64,000 bases of DNA from Aldehydirespirator sp965219165 (GTDB taxonomy: Bacteria; Actinomycetota; Acidimicrobiia; Acidimicrobiales; Aldehydirespiratoraceae), in contig CBDCMW010000002.1 of assembly GCA_965219165.1 (NCBI GenBank), positions 248,001 to 312,000 on the forward strand, written 5' to 3'. Below the pieces are notes generated by a model. The model had not been told where the DNA came from and did no database searches. It worked only from the letters and a program-made list of their open reading frames with translations. Both the position numbers and the translations under genes were made by a program. Each line of letters opens with the position of its first letter. Position 1 is the stretch's first letter. This document shows positions 1 through 7,561 of this stretch, one piece after another.

Positions 1-1
1 C

Positions 2-442
2 GTGAGCCTGGCCATCCTCACCCTGGTCGTCTTCGGCGTGTCGTCGCTGGGACCGGTCATCACCACCGCGGTGGTCGCGACCCCGTACATCATGATGAAC
101 GTGGCCCAGGGGCTGACCTCTGTGGACCGCAGGCTCATCGTGATGAGCGAGTCCTTCGGCCGCACCCGGTCCCAGATCATCGTGGGAGTCCTGCTCCCGT
201 CGTCGCTCTTCTCGGTGCTGGCCGGGGCTCGGCTGGCCTTCGCGGTGGCGTGGCGCATGGAGCTCCTCACCGAGATATTCGCCGCCTCCGAGGGGGTGGG
301 GTTCCAGATCCGCCGCAGCTTCGAGAGCTACGACGTGCGCGGCATGATCGCCTGGACGGTGCTGTTCATCGCCGTGATGCTGATCTTCGAGAACCTCGTC
401 TTCCGCCAGATCGAACGCCGACTACAGGGACGCACCACGTAG
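2..442 (+). CDS. ABC transporter permease, SsuC/TauC type (5' part missing)
   Basis: Inner-membrane permease of a binding-protein-dependent importer. The visible 146 residues hold hydrophobic segments and the cytoplasmic EAA-like coupling loop (around GARLAFAVAW...ASEGVG), which in this family docks on the ATPase. Full-length relatives have about 250-300 residues, so the gene begins before the window; the GTG at position 2 is only the first usable codon. A second permease starts 30 bp downstream and the ATPase follows, so the three form one operon. The substrate cannot be read; this family imports sulfonates, taurine, nitrate or pyrimidine precursors. The solute-binding protein is not in view and is probably upstream. 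Confidence 0.85.
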   Translation: MSLAILTLVVFGVSSLGPVITTAVVATPYIMMNVAQGLTSVDRRLIVMSESFGRTRSQIIVGVLLPSSLFSVLAGARLAFAVAWRMELLTEIFAASEGVGFQIRRSFESYDVRGMIAWTVLFIAVMLIFENLVFRQIERRLQGRTT

Positions 443-472
443 CGCCTGCAGACAAAGAGGACGAATGACCCA

Positions 473-1417
473 ATGACCGACGCCACCCACAGCGCCCCGC
501 CCCCGACGAGGCCGAACGACCCCATGGCCTTCACCAGTGGGCACGTAGACCTCCCGGCCGCGGCCGCCGACGATTCCCAACTGCCCGGAAACCGCAACTA
601 CGCCGGACGGCGCCGGGTGCTGCGCCGACCGTGGATAGTGCAGCTCACGGCCTACTTGATCCTGCTAGCCGTGTGGCAGTACCTCACCACGGTCAGCGAC
701 AGGATCCCGAGCATCGAGAAGATCCTGTCGTTCATGCTCACCGAGATCAGCGGCGGCTCCCACGGCGGCATGCTCGTAGGGGAGTTCTGGGGTCCGCTCG
801 GACTAAGCCTGCAGCGCTACGGCATCGGCCTGGCCATCGGCATCCCGCTGGGAACGGCGCTGGGACTGCTGATCGGCAGTTCCGGCTGGGTCCGGGGGCT
901 GCTCAACGACACCACGCTGGTGCTGCTGGCGCTGCCCGCGGTGGTATGGGCCTTCCTCGCATCGCTGTGGTTCGGCCTCACCTCCACCGCCCCGATCATC
1001 GCCGTGGTGGTGACCGTCATCCCGTTCCTGGCCGTCAACATCAGCACCGGCGTGCGCGGCATCGACCCGGCGCTGATCGAGATGTCCAAGTCGTACAAGG
1101 TGTCACGCCGCAACCGGATAGTCGACCTGCTGCTCGGCGGCACCCTCCCCAACGCCTTCACCGGGGTGCGGCTGGCCTTCACGACCGGGTGGAACAGCCT
1201 GCTCATCGTGGAATGGTTCGGCGCCACCGCGGGGGTCGGCTGGCGAGCCCGGTTCTGGTACGACGCCCTGCGCTACGCCGGCTTCGTGGGCTGGGTGTTC
1301 CTGTTCGTGCTGCTGATCACCGTGCTCGACCGCTTGGTGCTGCGACGACTCGAGCTCTACTCGACCCAGTGGAGCCAGAGGCCGACGGTCACCTTCGCGG
1401 AGGACTGGGGCTTGTGA
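473..1417 (+). CDS. ABC transporter permease, SsuC/TauC type
   Basis: Second permease of the importer, 314 residues. A polar Pro-rich N-terminus of about 60 residues precedes the first membrane helix (IVQLTAYLILLAVWQYL). The BPD_transp_1 domain follows, with its EAA-like loop near GVRLAFTTGWNSLLIVEWFG in the last third. Having two different permease genes points to a heterodimeric channel, whereas many SsuC/TauC systems use one gene. The start is the ATG following an AGAGGA-rich stretch. A small GC-rich hairpin lies just after the stop, before the ATPase gene. Substrate unknown. Confidence 0.88.
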   Translation: MTDATHSAPPPTRPNDPMAFTSGHVDLPAAAADDSQLPGNRNYAGRRRVLRRPWIVQLTAYLILLAVWQYLTTVSDRIPSIEKILSFMLTEISGGSHGGMLVGEFWGPLGLSLQRYGIGLAIGIPLGTALGLLIGSSGWVRGLLNDTTLVLLALPAVVWAFLASLWFGLTSTAPIIAVVVTVIPFLAVNISTGVRGIDPALIEMSKSYKVSRRNRIVDLLLGGTLPNAFTGVRLAFTTGWNSLLIVEWFGATAGVGWRARFWYDALRYAGFVGWVFLFVLLITVLDRLVLRRLELYSTQWSQRPTVTFAEDWGL

Positions 1418-1504
1418 TGGCGCCTGGCAGGCGCATCCGCGCCGAGTCGCCCGCACCGGCGCACTGAGAAGCAACGGGAACCACACAAACCAAGGGAGAG
1501 CCAG

Positions 1505-2272
1505 ATGGCGACTGTCCTGATAGAGAACCTGACCAAGATATACCCCCCGACGATCACCTACCCGCACCGGGTACAGGCCCTCGGAGGGGTCAACATGTCG
1601 GTCACCGGCAACGTGTTCGTGGCCGTGCTCGGCCCGTCGGGCAGCGGCAAGACAACGCTGCTGAACATCGTGGCCGGCGTGGAGACGCCCACGTCCGGCT
1701 CGGTGAGGGCCGTGCAGGGCGGCGTGCCCGCCCAGGTCGGCTACGTGTTCCAGGAGCCCCGGCTGCTACCGTGGCGCACCGTGCTCAACAACATGCTGTA
1801 CGTCCAGGACCGCAAGTCCGACCGGTCGCGCCGCGAGGCCGAGTTCTACCTGACCATGGTGGGACTGCACGAGGTCGCCCACCTGTTCCCGTCGCAGCTC
1901 TCGGCCGGCATGCAGCAGCGGGTCGGCATCGCCCGGGCGTTCCTGGTGAACCCCGACATCCTGCTGATGGACGAGCCCTTCAGCCACATGGACGCCCTCA
2001 CCGGGCGGTCTCTGCGCGAGTACCTCCAGAGGGTGTGGCTCCACACCCGCAAGACGGCCCTGTTCGTCACCCACGACGTGTCCGAGGCGGTGGAGCTGGC
2101 CGACCGGATCTTCATGCTGCGCCCCGGCGGCGTGGCGTTCGACGACATCCCCGTCGAACTGCCCCGGCCGCGCCGTCCCGACGACCCGGCGGTGCGAGCC
2201 GTGGAGAGCGAGGTGCTGCGCCGGTTCGACTCCATGAAGGCGGCCGTGCGCTTCGGAGCCGAGGACCGCTAG
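1505..2272 (+). CDS. ABC transporter ATP-binding protein, SsuB/TauB type
   Basis: Cytoplasmic ATPase that powers the importer, 255 residues, full length. Walker A is GPSGSGKTT near residue 44, the Q-loop is VFQEPRLLPW (the RLLPW form is usual in the SsuB/TauB/nitrate group), the signature is LSAGMQQRVGIARA, Walker B is ILLMDEPF, and the switch His is in FVTHD. The signature has A where the usual form is LSGGQ, a mild variation. A good Shine-Dalgarno (AGGGAGAG) precedes the ATG. It ends 20 bp before a lipoprotein gene, so that gene may be co-transcribed. Confidence 0.92.
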   Translation: MATVLIENLTKIYPPTITYPHRVQALGGVNMSVTGNVFVAVLGPSGSGKTTLLNIVAGVETPTSGSVRAVQGGVPAQVGYVFQEPRLLPWRTVLNNMLYVQDRKSDRSRREAEFYLTMVGLHEVAHLFPSQLSAGMQQRVGIARAFLVNPDILLMDEPFSHMDALTGRSLREYLQRVWLHTRKTALFVTHDVSEAVELADRIFMLRPGGVAFDDIPVELPRPRRPDDPAVRAVESEVLRRFDSMKAAVRFGAEDR

Positions 2273-2292
2273 CGAGGCCGGACTCGGGCGGA

Positions 2293-3270
2293 GTGGCTGC
2301 GACTGAAGGCACCGCCGAGGTGGCTGGGGCCGGCCGGGCCGCAAAGGCCGCTGCGGCGCTGGTCGCGGTGCTGGTCGCAGCCGCGTGTGCGGTTGGAACC
2401 CGTGGAGGCGCCTCCAGCGGTGGCCGGGCGTCCGACAGCGGCTCCGCCACCGACAGCGCACGCCGGCGACCCGTGGTGGAGGTGCCCGCCGTCAACGGCA
2501 CGCTGCCGTTCCTCGACCCCGACGCTGAGCCCACCACCGCGCTGGGCCGGCTGCGGGCCCAGCACCTGCCTGTGTGGACGTCCGACTTCGACTGGGCGTT
2601 CCCGCCGGAGGTGTGCGGCAGCGCCTGGGAGCTCGACGGCATCGCTGAGCCGACCGCGGCCGGAGACATCGCGGTGCTGGGCGACTTCGCCACCGCGGCC
2701 GCCCTGACCGTGATGCGCTACGAGCACCAGCTCTCCCGCGCTCTGGCCGACCCGACCCCGCTGGCCCAGCTGTGCGTGGCGCTGGCGTCGGTGGAGCCGG
2801 CCCGCTCCGACGCCCTGAGCGTCCTGGAGTCCCACCTCGAGACCGGGGCCCGACGCTCCGAGCCCGCCGCCTATCCCGAGGAGGTGTGGATCGTGGGGGT
2901 CGGCCAGTGGGCGGCCATGGCCGTCGCCTGTGTCGACCCCGGCTATCCCGCAGTGGTCGGAGCGGACGGCGCGACCATAGAGGCCTCGCAGTCCCCGCTC
3001 CGCCTCCAGGCCTACCTGCTGACGATCTCGGCCGGCCGGGAGGACCAGGTAGCCGACATCTCCTACCGGGTGTCCGACACGAGCCACCGCCCCGCCGGCG
3101 ACTGCAGCACTCTGGACGCCTGGAGGGCCGAATGGGACGGCCATGTGCAGACCTGGCTCGCCGAGGGCCGGATCTGGGTGCCGCTGAGCACCAGCGTCAC
3201 TGTTGACGGGATCTGCGACTCGCCCCCGCCCGGCGGCCCCGACGAGTGCCCCAGGGACTGGCCCCAGTGA
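2293..3270 (+). CDS. Putative lipoprotein of unknown function
   Basis: I do not recognise a family. From the GTG start the protein has 325 residues, with a basic then hydrophobic N-terminus ending in LVAAAC, a plausible lipobox, so it is probably anchored on the outer face of the membrane. The rest is soluble, acidic and rich in Trp and Tyr, with about six cysteines after the lipobox. The GTG was chosen because it is the first start after the ATPase stop and gives a complete signal sequence. Its stop overlaps the start of the next gene (GTGA), which suggests translational coupling. It may be a partner of the secreted protein downstream or an accessory of the importer; neither is shown. Confidence 0.7.
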   Translation: MAATEGTAEVAGAGRAAKAAAALVAVLVAAACAVGTRGGASSGGRASDSGSATDSARRRPVVEVPAVNGTLPFLDPDAEPTTALGRLRAQHLPVWTSDFDWAFPPEVCGSAWELDGIAEPTAAGDIAVLGDFATAAALTVMRYEHQLSRALADPTPLAQLCVALASVEPARSDALSVLESHLETGARRSEPAAYPEEVWIVGVGQWAAMAVACVDPGYPAVVGADGATIEASQSPLRLQAYLLTISAGREDQVADISYRVSDTSHRPAGDCSTLDAWRAEWDGHVQTWLAEGRIWVPLSTSVTVDGICDSPPPGGPDECPRDWPQ

Positions 3271-5438
3271 CCGCCCGGCCGTCACCGCACCGCCTGATGC
3301 GGCGCCTGGCCCGGCCGCTGCTGGGCGCATTCTTGGCGCTGATCGGGGTCTTGGCCCCAATAGAGTCGCCCGACCTGCCCGCACCGCTTGACGATCTCGC
3401 CGGAGCGCGGCCCGCGTCGGCCCAGACCGTGTGGGTCGAGCCCGGCGAACCCAGCCCGTGCCCCACCACACCGGGGGTCTACAGGCCGCAGCCTGGCGAT
3501 CCCGACGACGGGACGGCATCGGAGTGCGTGCTGGAGGCGCCGGTGTGCCCGGAGACGCGCCTGCACGACGACCAGTACATGACGCTGTCGGAGGAGTATC
3601 CGAACTTCTGCGAGGAGATCATCTACGAGGCTGACGACAGCGTCCTGTACACCACGTGCACCGGCGAGAGGGGCCTGGCCGTCCTCATCGAAGGACCCTC
3701 CGGCAGCCGGACCTGCCGGCTCGTATCCCCCGCGACGTGCAGCGCCGGCATGCACCGGATCAGTTCGACCACCTGCAGAGCGGTGCAGCGCCGGACATGG
3801 ACATGCGATGGAGAACTCGTGCCCCGCAACGAGTTCAACAGCTGCTACCGGCAGCCTCCCGACCACGCGGGCTCGACTCATCCGGCATGCGGCACCGGCG
3901 CCCCCGAGTTCCCGATCCTGAGCTGCGATGAGTTCGTGGGCCGGGACTTTCCCATCGACCCGTCCACACCGCGGTGGAATTGCGAAATCTTCGACACCGG
4001 CGGCGCGCCCTCGGCGATGGAGCCCCAACCCTTAAACCCCTATTGGTGCCGCTACGACGCGTCGCTCCTCGACATCGACGGCCACCGGGGGGGAGCACCG
4101 TCTGACGAACCTAGGGAGCTGTGCGTCAAACGCGCCAGCCGTACCGGCGGCTGCGACTTGATCGCCCACACGATGGGCTGCCGATCGCTCCAGGCGGCCT
4201 TGGCCAAGGGAGACAAATCGGCGGAGGATGTCTCCGGCGCCGGGTGCGAGCCCTGCGTGATACTGCCCTTCGACCCTGTGCCCGCAGGATGCCCTCAGAG
4301 CTACGTGCAAGAGCCGACGCCGCCAGTTTATTACGAGGAATTCTACAACACCGTCCACCGCGTGAAACAGGACTTCAACTGGCGAGCCGGCGCATGCCAA
4401 TCTGTGAGAAATGGTGGACCCATGACCGCTGATTGCGCGGAAAGAACGAAATGCGCCGACCCAACCCGGGGCCACCTGAGGACTACCAGCCACTCCTTGC
4501 AGATCGCGGTGGTCAACTCCCCAATCATCCTCAGCGTCTTGGACACGCCATCCACGCAAGACAAATTCAACAAACTCACATACGTGTGGCGGGCTGACAG
4601 CCGGCCGCTACGCGAGTATTCCAGCCAGGCGTTGCTCTACCCTGACGACTCCTTCGCCGTGCGCGTCTGGCACCAGATCCCTAGCTCCAAACGGGCCGAC
4701 AACGTAGAGGAACTCGTAAGCGGGGGCGAGTGCGTGTTCGAGTTGTGGCCGCAGTTCAGGGTGGTCATCGAGGAGCTGTGGCCCGACAACCCGGACCACT
4801 ACGAGGAGATCAAGCGCCTCTTCGGCGGCGACGCCCTCGACTGGTGGGACGCCCTGCTCACTGCCGACCACTCCACCGAACTACAGGAGGCCCACACCCT
4901 GACGCGCGGCTTTGGCTGGTGGCCCGAGCTGACGACCCCCGAACAGCAGGAGCAGCGCACCGAAGAGCTCACGCAGGAAACGGCCTGCAACGTGGGCGTC
5001 GACGTATGGTGCCGATGGACACCGACACGCACCGGCTACTACAGGCTGAAAGCCGCCGGAGCTTGGAGGAGTGCGCACTATGACCAGAGACTTTTCAAGG
5101 ACCCAGATCGCGACCGCGACAGCTACTTCGTGCGTCTGCGCGCATATCTGGATAAGCAGGACAACCGCGACAAGCTGAAAAGCGACTTGCAGACACTGGG
5201 GCTGACTCCCGCCGACTTAGGGCTGAAGGACGACTACACGAATGTGCTGTCGCGGCCGCCGGACGAAGAGAACTGGCCGTACAGCAATGCCGCCACGCGC
5301 AACACGCAGTGCCCCGACCCCATAGACGTTCGCTTCCTCTGCGTTACACAAACGACAATGGCCAACTACACGGAGACAGAATATATTGGCATCCAAGTTC
5401 ACGAGATCAGGGTCCGCACCGTCACCCCATCCAGGTGA
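3267..5438 (+). CDS. Large secreted cysteine-rich protein, unknown function
   Basis: No family recognised. The 723-residue product has a basic N-terminus (MRRLARPLLGAFLALIG) and a possible signal-peptidase site after ARPASA. The mature part has 28 cysteines, mostly in the first two thirds, so disulfide-bonded extracellular modules are likely. The start used is the GTG overlapping the stop of the lipoprotein gene; an ATG at 3246 and another at 3297 are alternatives. Codons in the second half are less GC-rich at third positions than in neighbouring genes, a possible sign of transfer or weak constraint. The position after a lipoprotein and an importer suggests a surface role, unproven. Confidence 0.65.
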   Translation: MTARPSPHRLMRRLARPLLGAFLALIGVLAPIESPDLPAPLDDLAGARPASAQTVWVEPGEPSPCPTTPGVYRPQPGDPDDGTASECVLEAPVCPETRLHDDQYMTLSEEYPNFCEEIIYEADDSVLYTTCTGERGLAVLIEGPSGSRTCRLVSPATCSAGMHRISSTTCRAVQRRTWTCDGELVPRNEFNSCYRQPPDHAGSTHPACGTGAPEFPILSCDEFVGRDFPIDPSTPRWNCEIFDTGGAPSAMEPQPLNPYWCRYDASLLDIDGHRGGAPSDEPRELCVKRASRTGGCDLIAHTMGCRSLQAALAKGDKSAEDVSGAGCEPCVILPFDPVPAGCPQSYVQEPTPPVYYEEFYNTVHRVKQDFNWRAGACQSVRNGGPMTADCAERTKCADPTRGHLRTTSHSLQIAVVNSPIILSVLDTPSTQDKFNKLTYVWRADSRPLREYSSQALLYPDDSFAVRVWHQIPSSKRADNVEELVSGGECVFELWPQFRVVIEELWPDNPDHYEEIKRLFGGDALDWWDALLTADHSTELQEAHTLTRGFGWWPELTTPEQQEQRTEELTQETACNVGVDVWCRWTPTRTGYYRLKAAGAWRSAHYDQRLFKDPDRDRDSYFVRLRAYLDKQDNRDKLKSDLQTLGLTPADLGLKDDYTNVLSRPPDEENWPYSNAATRNTQCPDPIDVRFLCVTQTTMANYTETEYIGIQVHEIRVRTVTPSR

Positions 5439-5737
5439 CCCCGCCGTCTGGCAGAGCCGACTCGGCCACCTGACCGAAACGGAGTCCGCTGCCCTGCGGC
5501 TACCCCATAAAGCGCCCAATGGTTCTGCAAGAACTTGCGTTGTTGTCTGCGGCCATGCCGCGGTCGAGGCGCAAGCGTTCAGAGCCTCCCAGTCCGGACG
5601 ACCCGGGCAGTGCTCCTCCACATAGGACGGGTACCACCAGTTCATTTCACACGGAATCACAGCATCAATGCTGCCCAATACGTCGAACCGCGACCAACGC
5701 CGTCTGCCGTTCGCGGCGTGCGGGCCGTCTCTTCCGG
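5439..5737. other. Gap with no confident gene
   Basis: No ORF here looks convincing on either strand. The reverse strand carries an open stretch (near 5480-5660) whose translation includes a Cys/Trp/Tyr-containing segment, which might be a decayed coding remnant, but it has no start, no Shine-Dalgarno and no recognisable family. The duplicated acyl-CoA dehydrogenase tail begins at 5738. Confidence 0.4.
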
Positions 5738-5911
5738 TCAGGGATGGGGCCAGATGCCGAATCCCGACACCGCCCGGTCTCGCAGCATGGCCGCGAGCCG
5801 GGCCCGGTGATGGCGGGCGTCGCCGAAGGACACCTGGTCGAGTTGGACCCGCTTGAGGTACAGGTGCACGTCGGCCTCCCAGGTGAAGCCGATCCCCCCG
5901 GTGCACCTGCA
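5738..5911 (-). pseudogene. Acyl-CoA dehydrogenase C-terminal fragment (diverged copy)
   Basis: Translates to the last ~55 residues of the acyl-CoA dehydrogenase at 7562-8656 (GGIGFTWEADVHLYLKR...RARLAA.LRDR), ending with the same stop position. It is more diverged than the copy at 6448. The join to the NYN fragment falls at CTGCAG/GGTCGG around 5911, so the enzyme portion is cut and fused to the interior of the nuclease gene. It cannot encode a functional enzyme. Confidence 0.8.
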
Positions 5912-6177
5912 GGGTCGGCGCGCCAGCGACGGGTCTGGCGCGCGAACGCGACACGGAGCTTCCGGTGACTCCTGTAGCCGGGCTCGCCCCGATAGACGTT
6001 CGCCGCGCAGACCACCCGTTCTGGATCGACGACGCGTCCGAGGCCGATCAGCAGGTGCGCCAGTGCAGCGGGATCGACATGTCCAAACCTCGGAGCGTCG
6101 GAGCGAGGACCGCCGAACGCACGGCGAGCACCGTGATACGTGTTCTGGTAGTCGATGAACACCGCAACCCTGGTCAT
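5912..6177 (-). pseudogene. Truncated NYN-domain protein (5' half only)
   Basis: Begins with an ATG after AGAGGA and encodes about 88 residues closely matching the first half of the intact NYN gene at 6658-7275, including the family motif VFIDYQN and the block SDAPRFGHVDPAALA. It then runs into the acyl-CoA dehydrogenase tail out of frame. The second and third acidic clusters of the NYN active site are lost, so it should be inactive as a nuclease. The copies have drifted in coding sequence while their upstream regions stay nearly identical. Confidence 0.85.
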
Positions 6178-6243
6178 GGGGAGCCGTCCTCTGGAGCTTC
6201 CCGCTGGCCCGGGCGGCAGTCCCCGAAGCAATACACCCGCCAA

Positions 6244-6265
6244 CCCCCGGGTCTGAGCCCGGGGG
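6244..6265 (-). promoter_or_regulatory. GC-rich hairpin in NYN leader, copy 1
   Basis: Perfect 8-bp stem CCCCCGGG/CCCGGGGG with a 6-nt loop TCTGAG, between the proposed promoter and the NYN start. There is no T-tract, so an intrinsic terminator is not indicated; a leader structure is more likely. Confidence 0.5.
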
Positions 6266-6285
6266 CGGCGGGGCAGAATACGCGC

Positions 6286-6315
6286 AGCATAGCAGGCCTT
6301 GCAGATGACCGACAA
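6286..6315 (-). promoter_or_regulatory. Predicted promoter of NYN copy 1
   Basis: Read on the minus strand: TTGTCG, 18 bp, TATGCT. The same pair with the same spacing occurs upstream of the intact NYN gene at 7384-7413. Prediction only. Confidence 0.45.
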
Positions 6316-6447
6316 CCTGAGTCGTACAACAATCAAACATCATCAGAATTGGCAATAGAACAGGCGCCAGGCTGCAACAGACTCATACTCTCGGCTTAGT
6401 CGCGCGGCCGGCGGGTCGCCGTCAAGTGCCCGCAAGACGCTCCTGTG

Positions 6448-6645
6448 TCACGGGTCGGGCCAGATGCTGGTCCCGGTGGCTAAGCGGTCCCGCAGGATGG
6501 CGGCCAGGCGGGCCCGGTGGTGGCGGGCGTCGCCGAAGGACACACCGTCGAGTTGGGCCCGCTTGAGGTACAGGTGCACGTCGGCCTCCCAGGTGAAGCC
6601 GATCCCGCCGTGGACCCGTAGCGCCGACTCGGCCACCCGCACCGC
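6448..6645 (-). pseudogene. Acyl-CoA dehydrogenase C-terminal fragment (near-identical copy)
   Basis: Encodes the last ~64 residues of the dehydrogenase at 7562-8656 with few changes (VAESALRVHGGIGF...LATGTSIWPDP). The match stops abruptly just 5' of the VRVAES codons, about a dozen bases before the NYN stop at 6658. A GTG inside the fragment could open a short reading frame, but the product would lack the FAD and substrate domains. Confidence 0.85.
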
Positions 6646-6657
6646 GGTCAGACTCGA

Positions 6658-7275
6658 TCATCTGGCCAGGTAGTCGGTGGTGTCCTGAACTCGGTCGAAA
6701 TGCTCGCGGCTGAGGTAATGGCTCCAGATGCGGTAGCCGGGTACCCGCAGAGCGGTGAAGCCTGTGGCAGGCCCTAACCATGAGGCAGTCTCGACACGCT
6801 TGCCAACTCGCAAGGCCTCCTCCAACGCGGGGACCAGATCGGTGTCAGCCGATGCCACCACGGCAGTGTCGAATTCGTCCATGTACGCGCCTCGCACCAC
6901 GTCGACGGCCAGCAGAACGTCGATGCCCTTCTCCTCGGCCCGCCACGTTCGGCCACCCGGCTGATCCATCCGTCGGTAGCGCAGCGGTATCGTCTTCACG
7001 GTCAGTGACGGGTCGGCGCGCCATCGACGTGCCTGCCGCCCGAACGCGGTCAGCAGCTTCGGGTGACTCATGCGCCCTGGCTCACCTCGATAGACGCTGG
7101 TCGACGACAGGATTCGCTCGGGGTTGACGGCGCGTCCTAGGCCTGTGAGGAGTCGCGCCAAGGCGGCGGGATCGACATGACCGAAGCTCGGAGAGTCGGA
7201 ACGCAGATCGGGGAAGGCACGGCGGGCGCCGTGGTAGAGGTTCTGGTAATCGATGAACACGGCGATCCTGGTCAC
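6658..7275 (-). CDS. NYN-domain protein, predicted metal-dependent ribonuclease (LabA/DUF88-like)
   Basis: About 205 residues covering one NYN (PIN-like) domain. The three acidic clusters expected at the active site are present: VFIDYQN at the N-terminus, DVLLAVD in the middle and VASADTDL near residue 145, followed by the helix EEALRVGKRVE. NYN proteins are predicted RNases; several act in RNA turnover or defence, but nothing here identifies the target. The GTG at 7275 was chosen because it aligns with the ATG of the truncated copy; a GTG at 7281 is also possible. The gene is alone on its strand, with a promoter and hairpin upstream, and lies between ~470-bp direct repeats. Confidence 0.85.
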   Translation of the reverse strand: MTRIAVFIDYQNLYHGARRAFPDLRSDSPSFGHVDPAALARLLTGLGRAVNPERILSSTSVYRGEPGRMSHPKLLTAFGRQARRWRADPSLTVKTIPLRYRRMDQPGGRTWRAEEKGIDVLLAVDVVRGAYMDEFDTAVVASADTDLVPALEEALRVGKRVETASWLGPATGFTALRVPGYRIWSHYLSREHFDRVQDTTDYLAR

Positions 7276-7340
7276 CGACACCGTCCGTTAGGGAGCTTGC
7301 CGCTGGCTCGGGACGCGTCCCCAGCGATAGCACCCGCCAG

Positions 7341-7362
7341 CCCCCGGGACTCAGCCCGGGGG
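7341..7362 (-). promoter_or_regulatory. GC-rich hairpin in NYN leader, copy 2
   Basis: Same 8-bp stem as copy 1, with loop ACTCAG instead of TCTGAG. The stem is unchanged while the loop differs, which suggests the structure is kept. Confidence 0.5.
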
Positions 7363-7383
7363 GGGCGGGGAAGAATACGAGCA

Positions 7384-7413
7384 GCATAGCAGGCCTTGCA
7401 GACGGCCGACAAC
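7384..7413 (-). promoter_or_regulatory. Predicted promoter of the intact NYN gene
   Basis: Minus-strand TTGTCG, 18-bp spacer, TATGCT, followed by the hairpin and then the gene. Identical boxes occur upstream of the truncated copy. Confidence 0.45.
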
Positions 7414-7561
7414 CTGAGTCGTACAACAATCAAACATCATCAGAATTGGCAATAGAACAGGCGCCGGGCTGCCACAGACTCATACTCTCGGCTTAGTAGC
7501 GCTCTCGGCTTAGTCGCGCGGCCGGCGGGTCGCCGTCAAGTGCCCGCAAGACGCTCCTGTG

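Larger units (their letters stand above)
6178..6645. repeat. Direct repeat, left copy (NYN promoter region plus dehydrogenase 3' end)
   Basis: Matches 7276-7750 along most of its length. It holds the hairpin and promoter upstream of the truncated NYN gene, an AT-richer tract (about 6310-6390) nearly identical in both copies, and the 3' end of the acyl-CoA dehydrogenase. The right copy has a small duplication of GCTCTCGGCTTAG near 7500. The two copies flank the intact NYN gene, so recombination between them could delete or amplify it. Confidence 0.85.
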
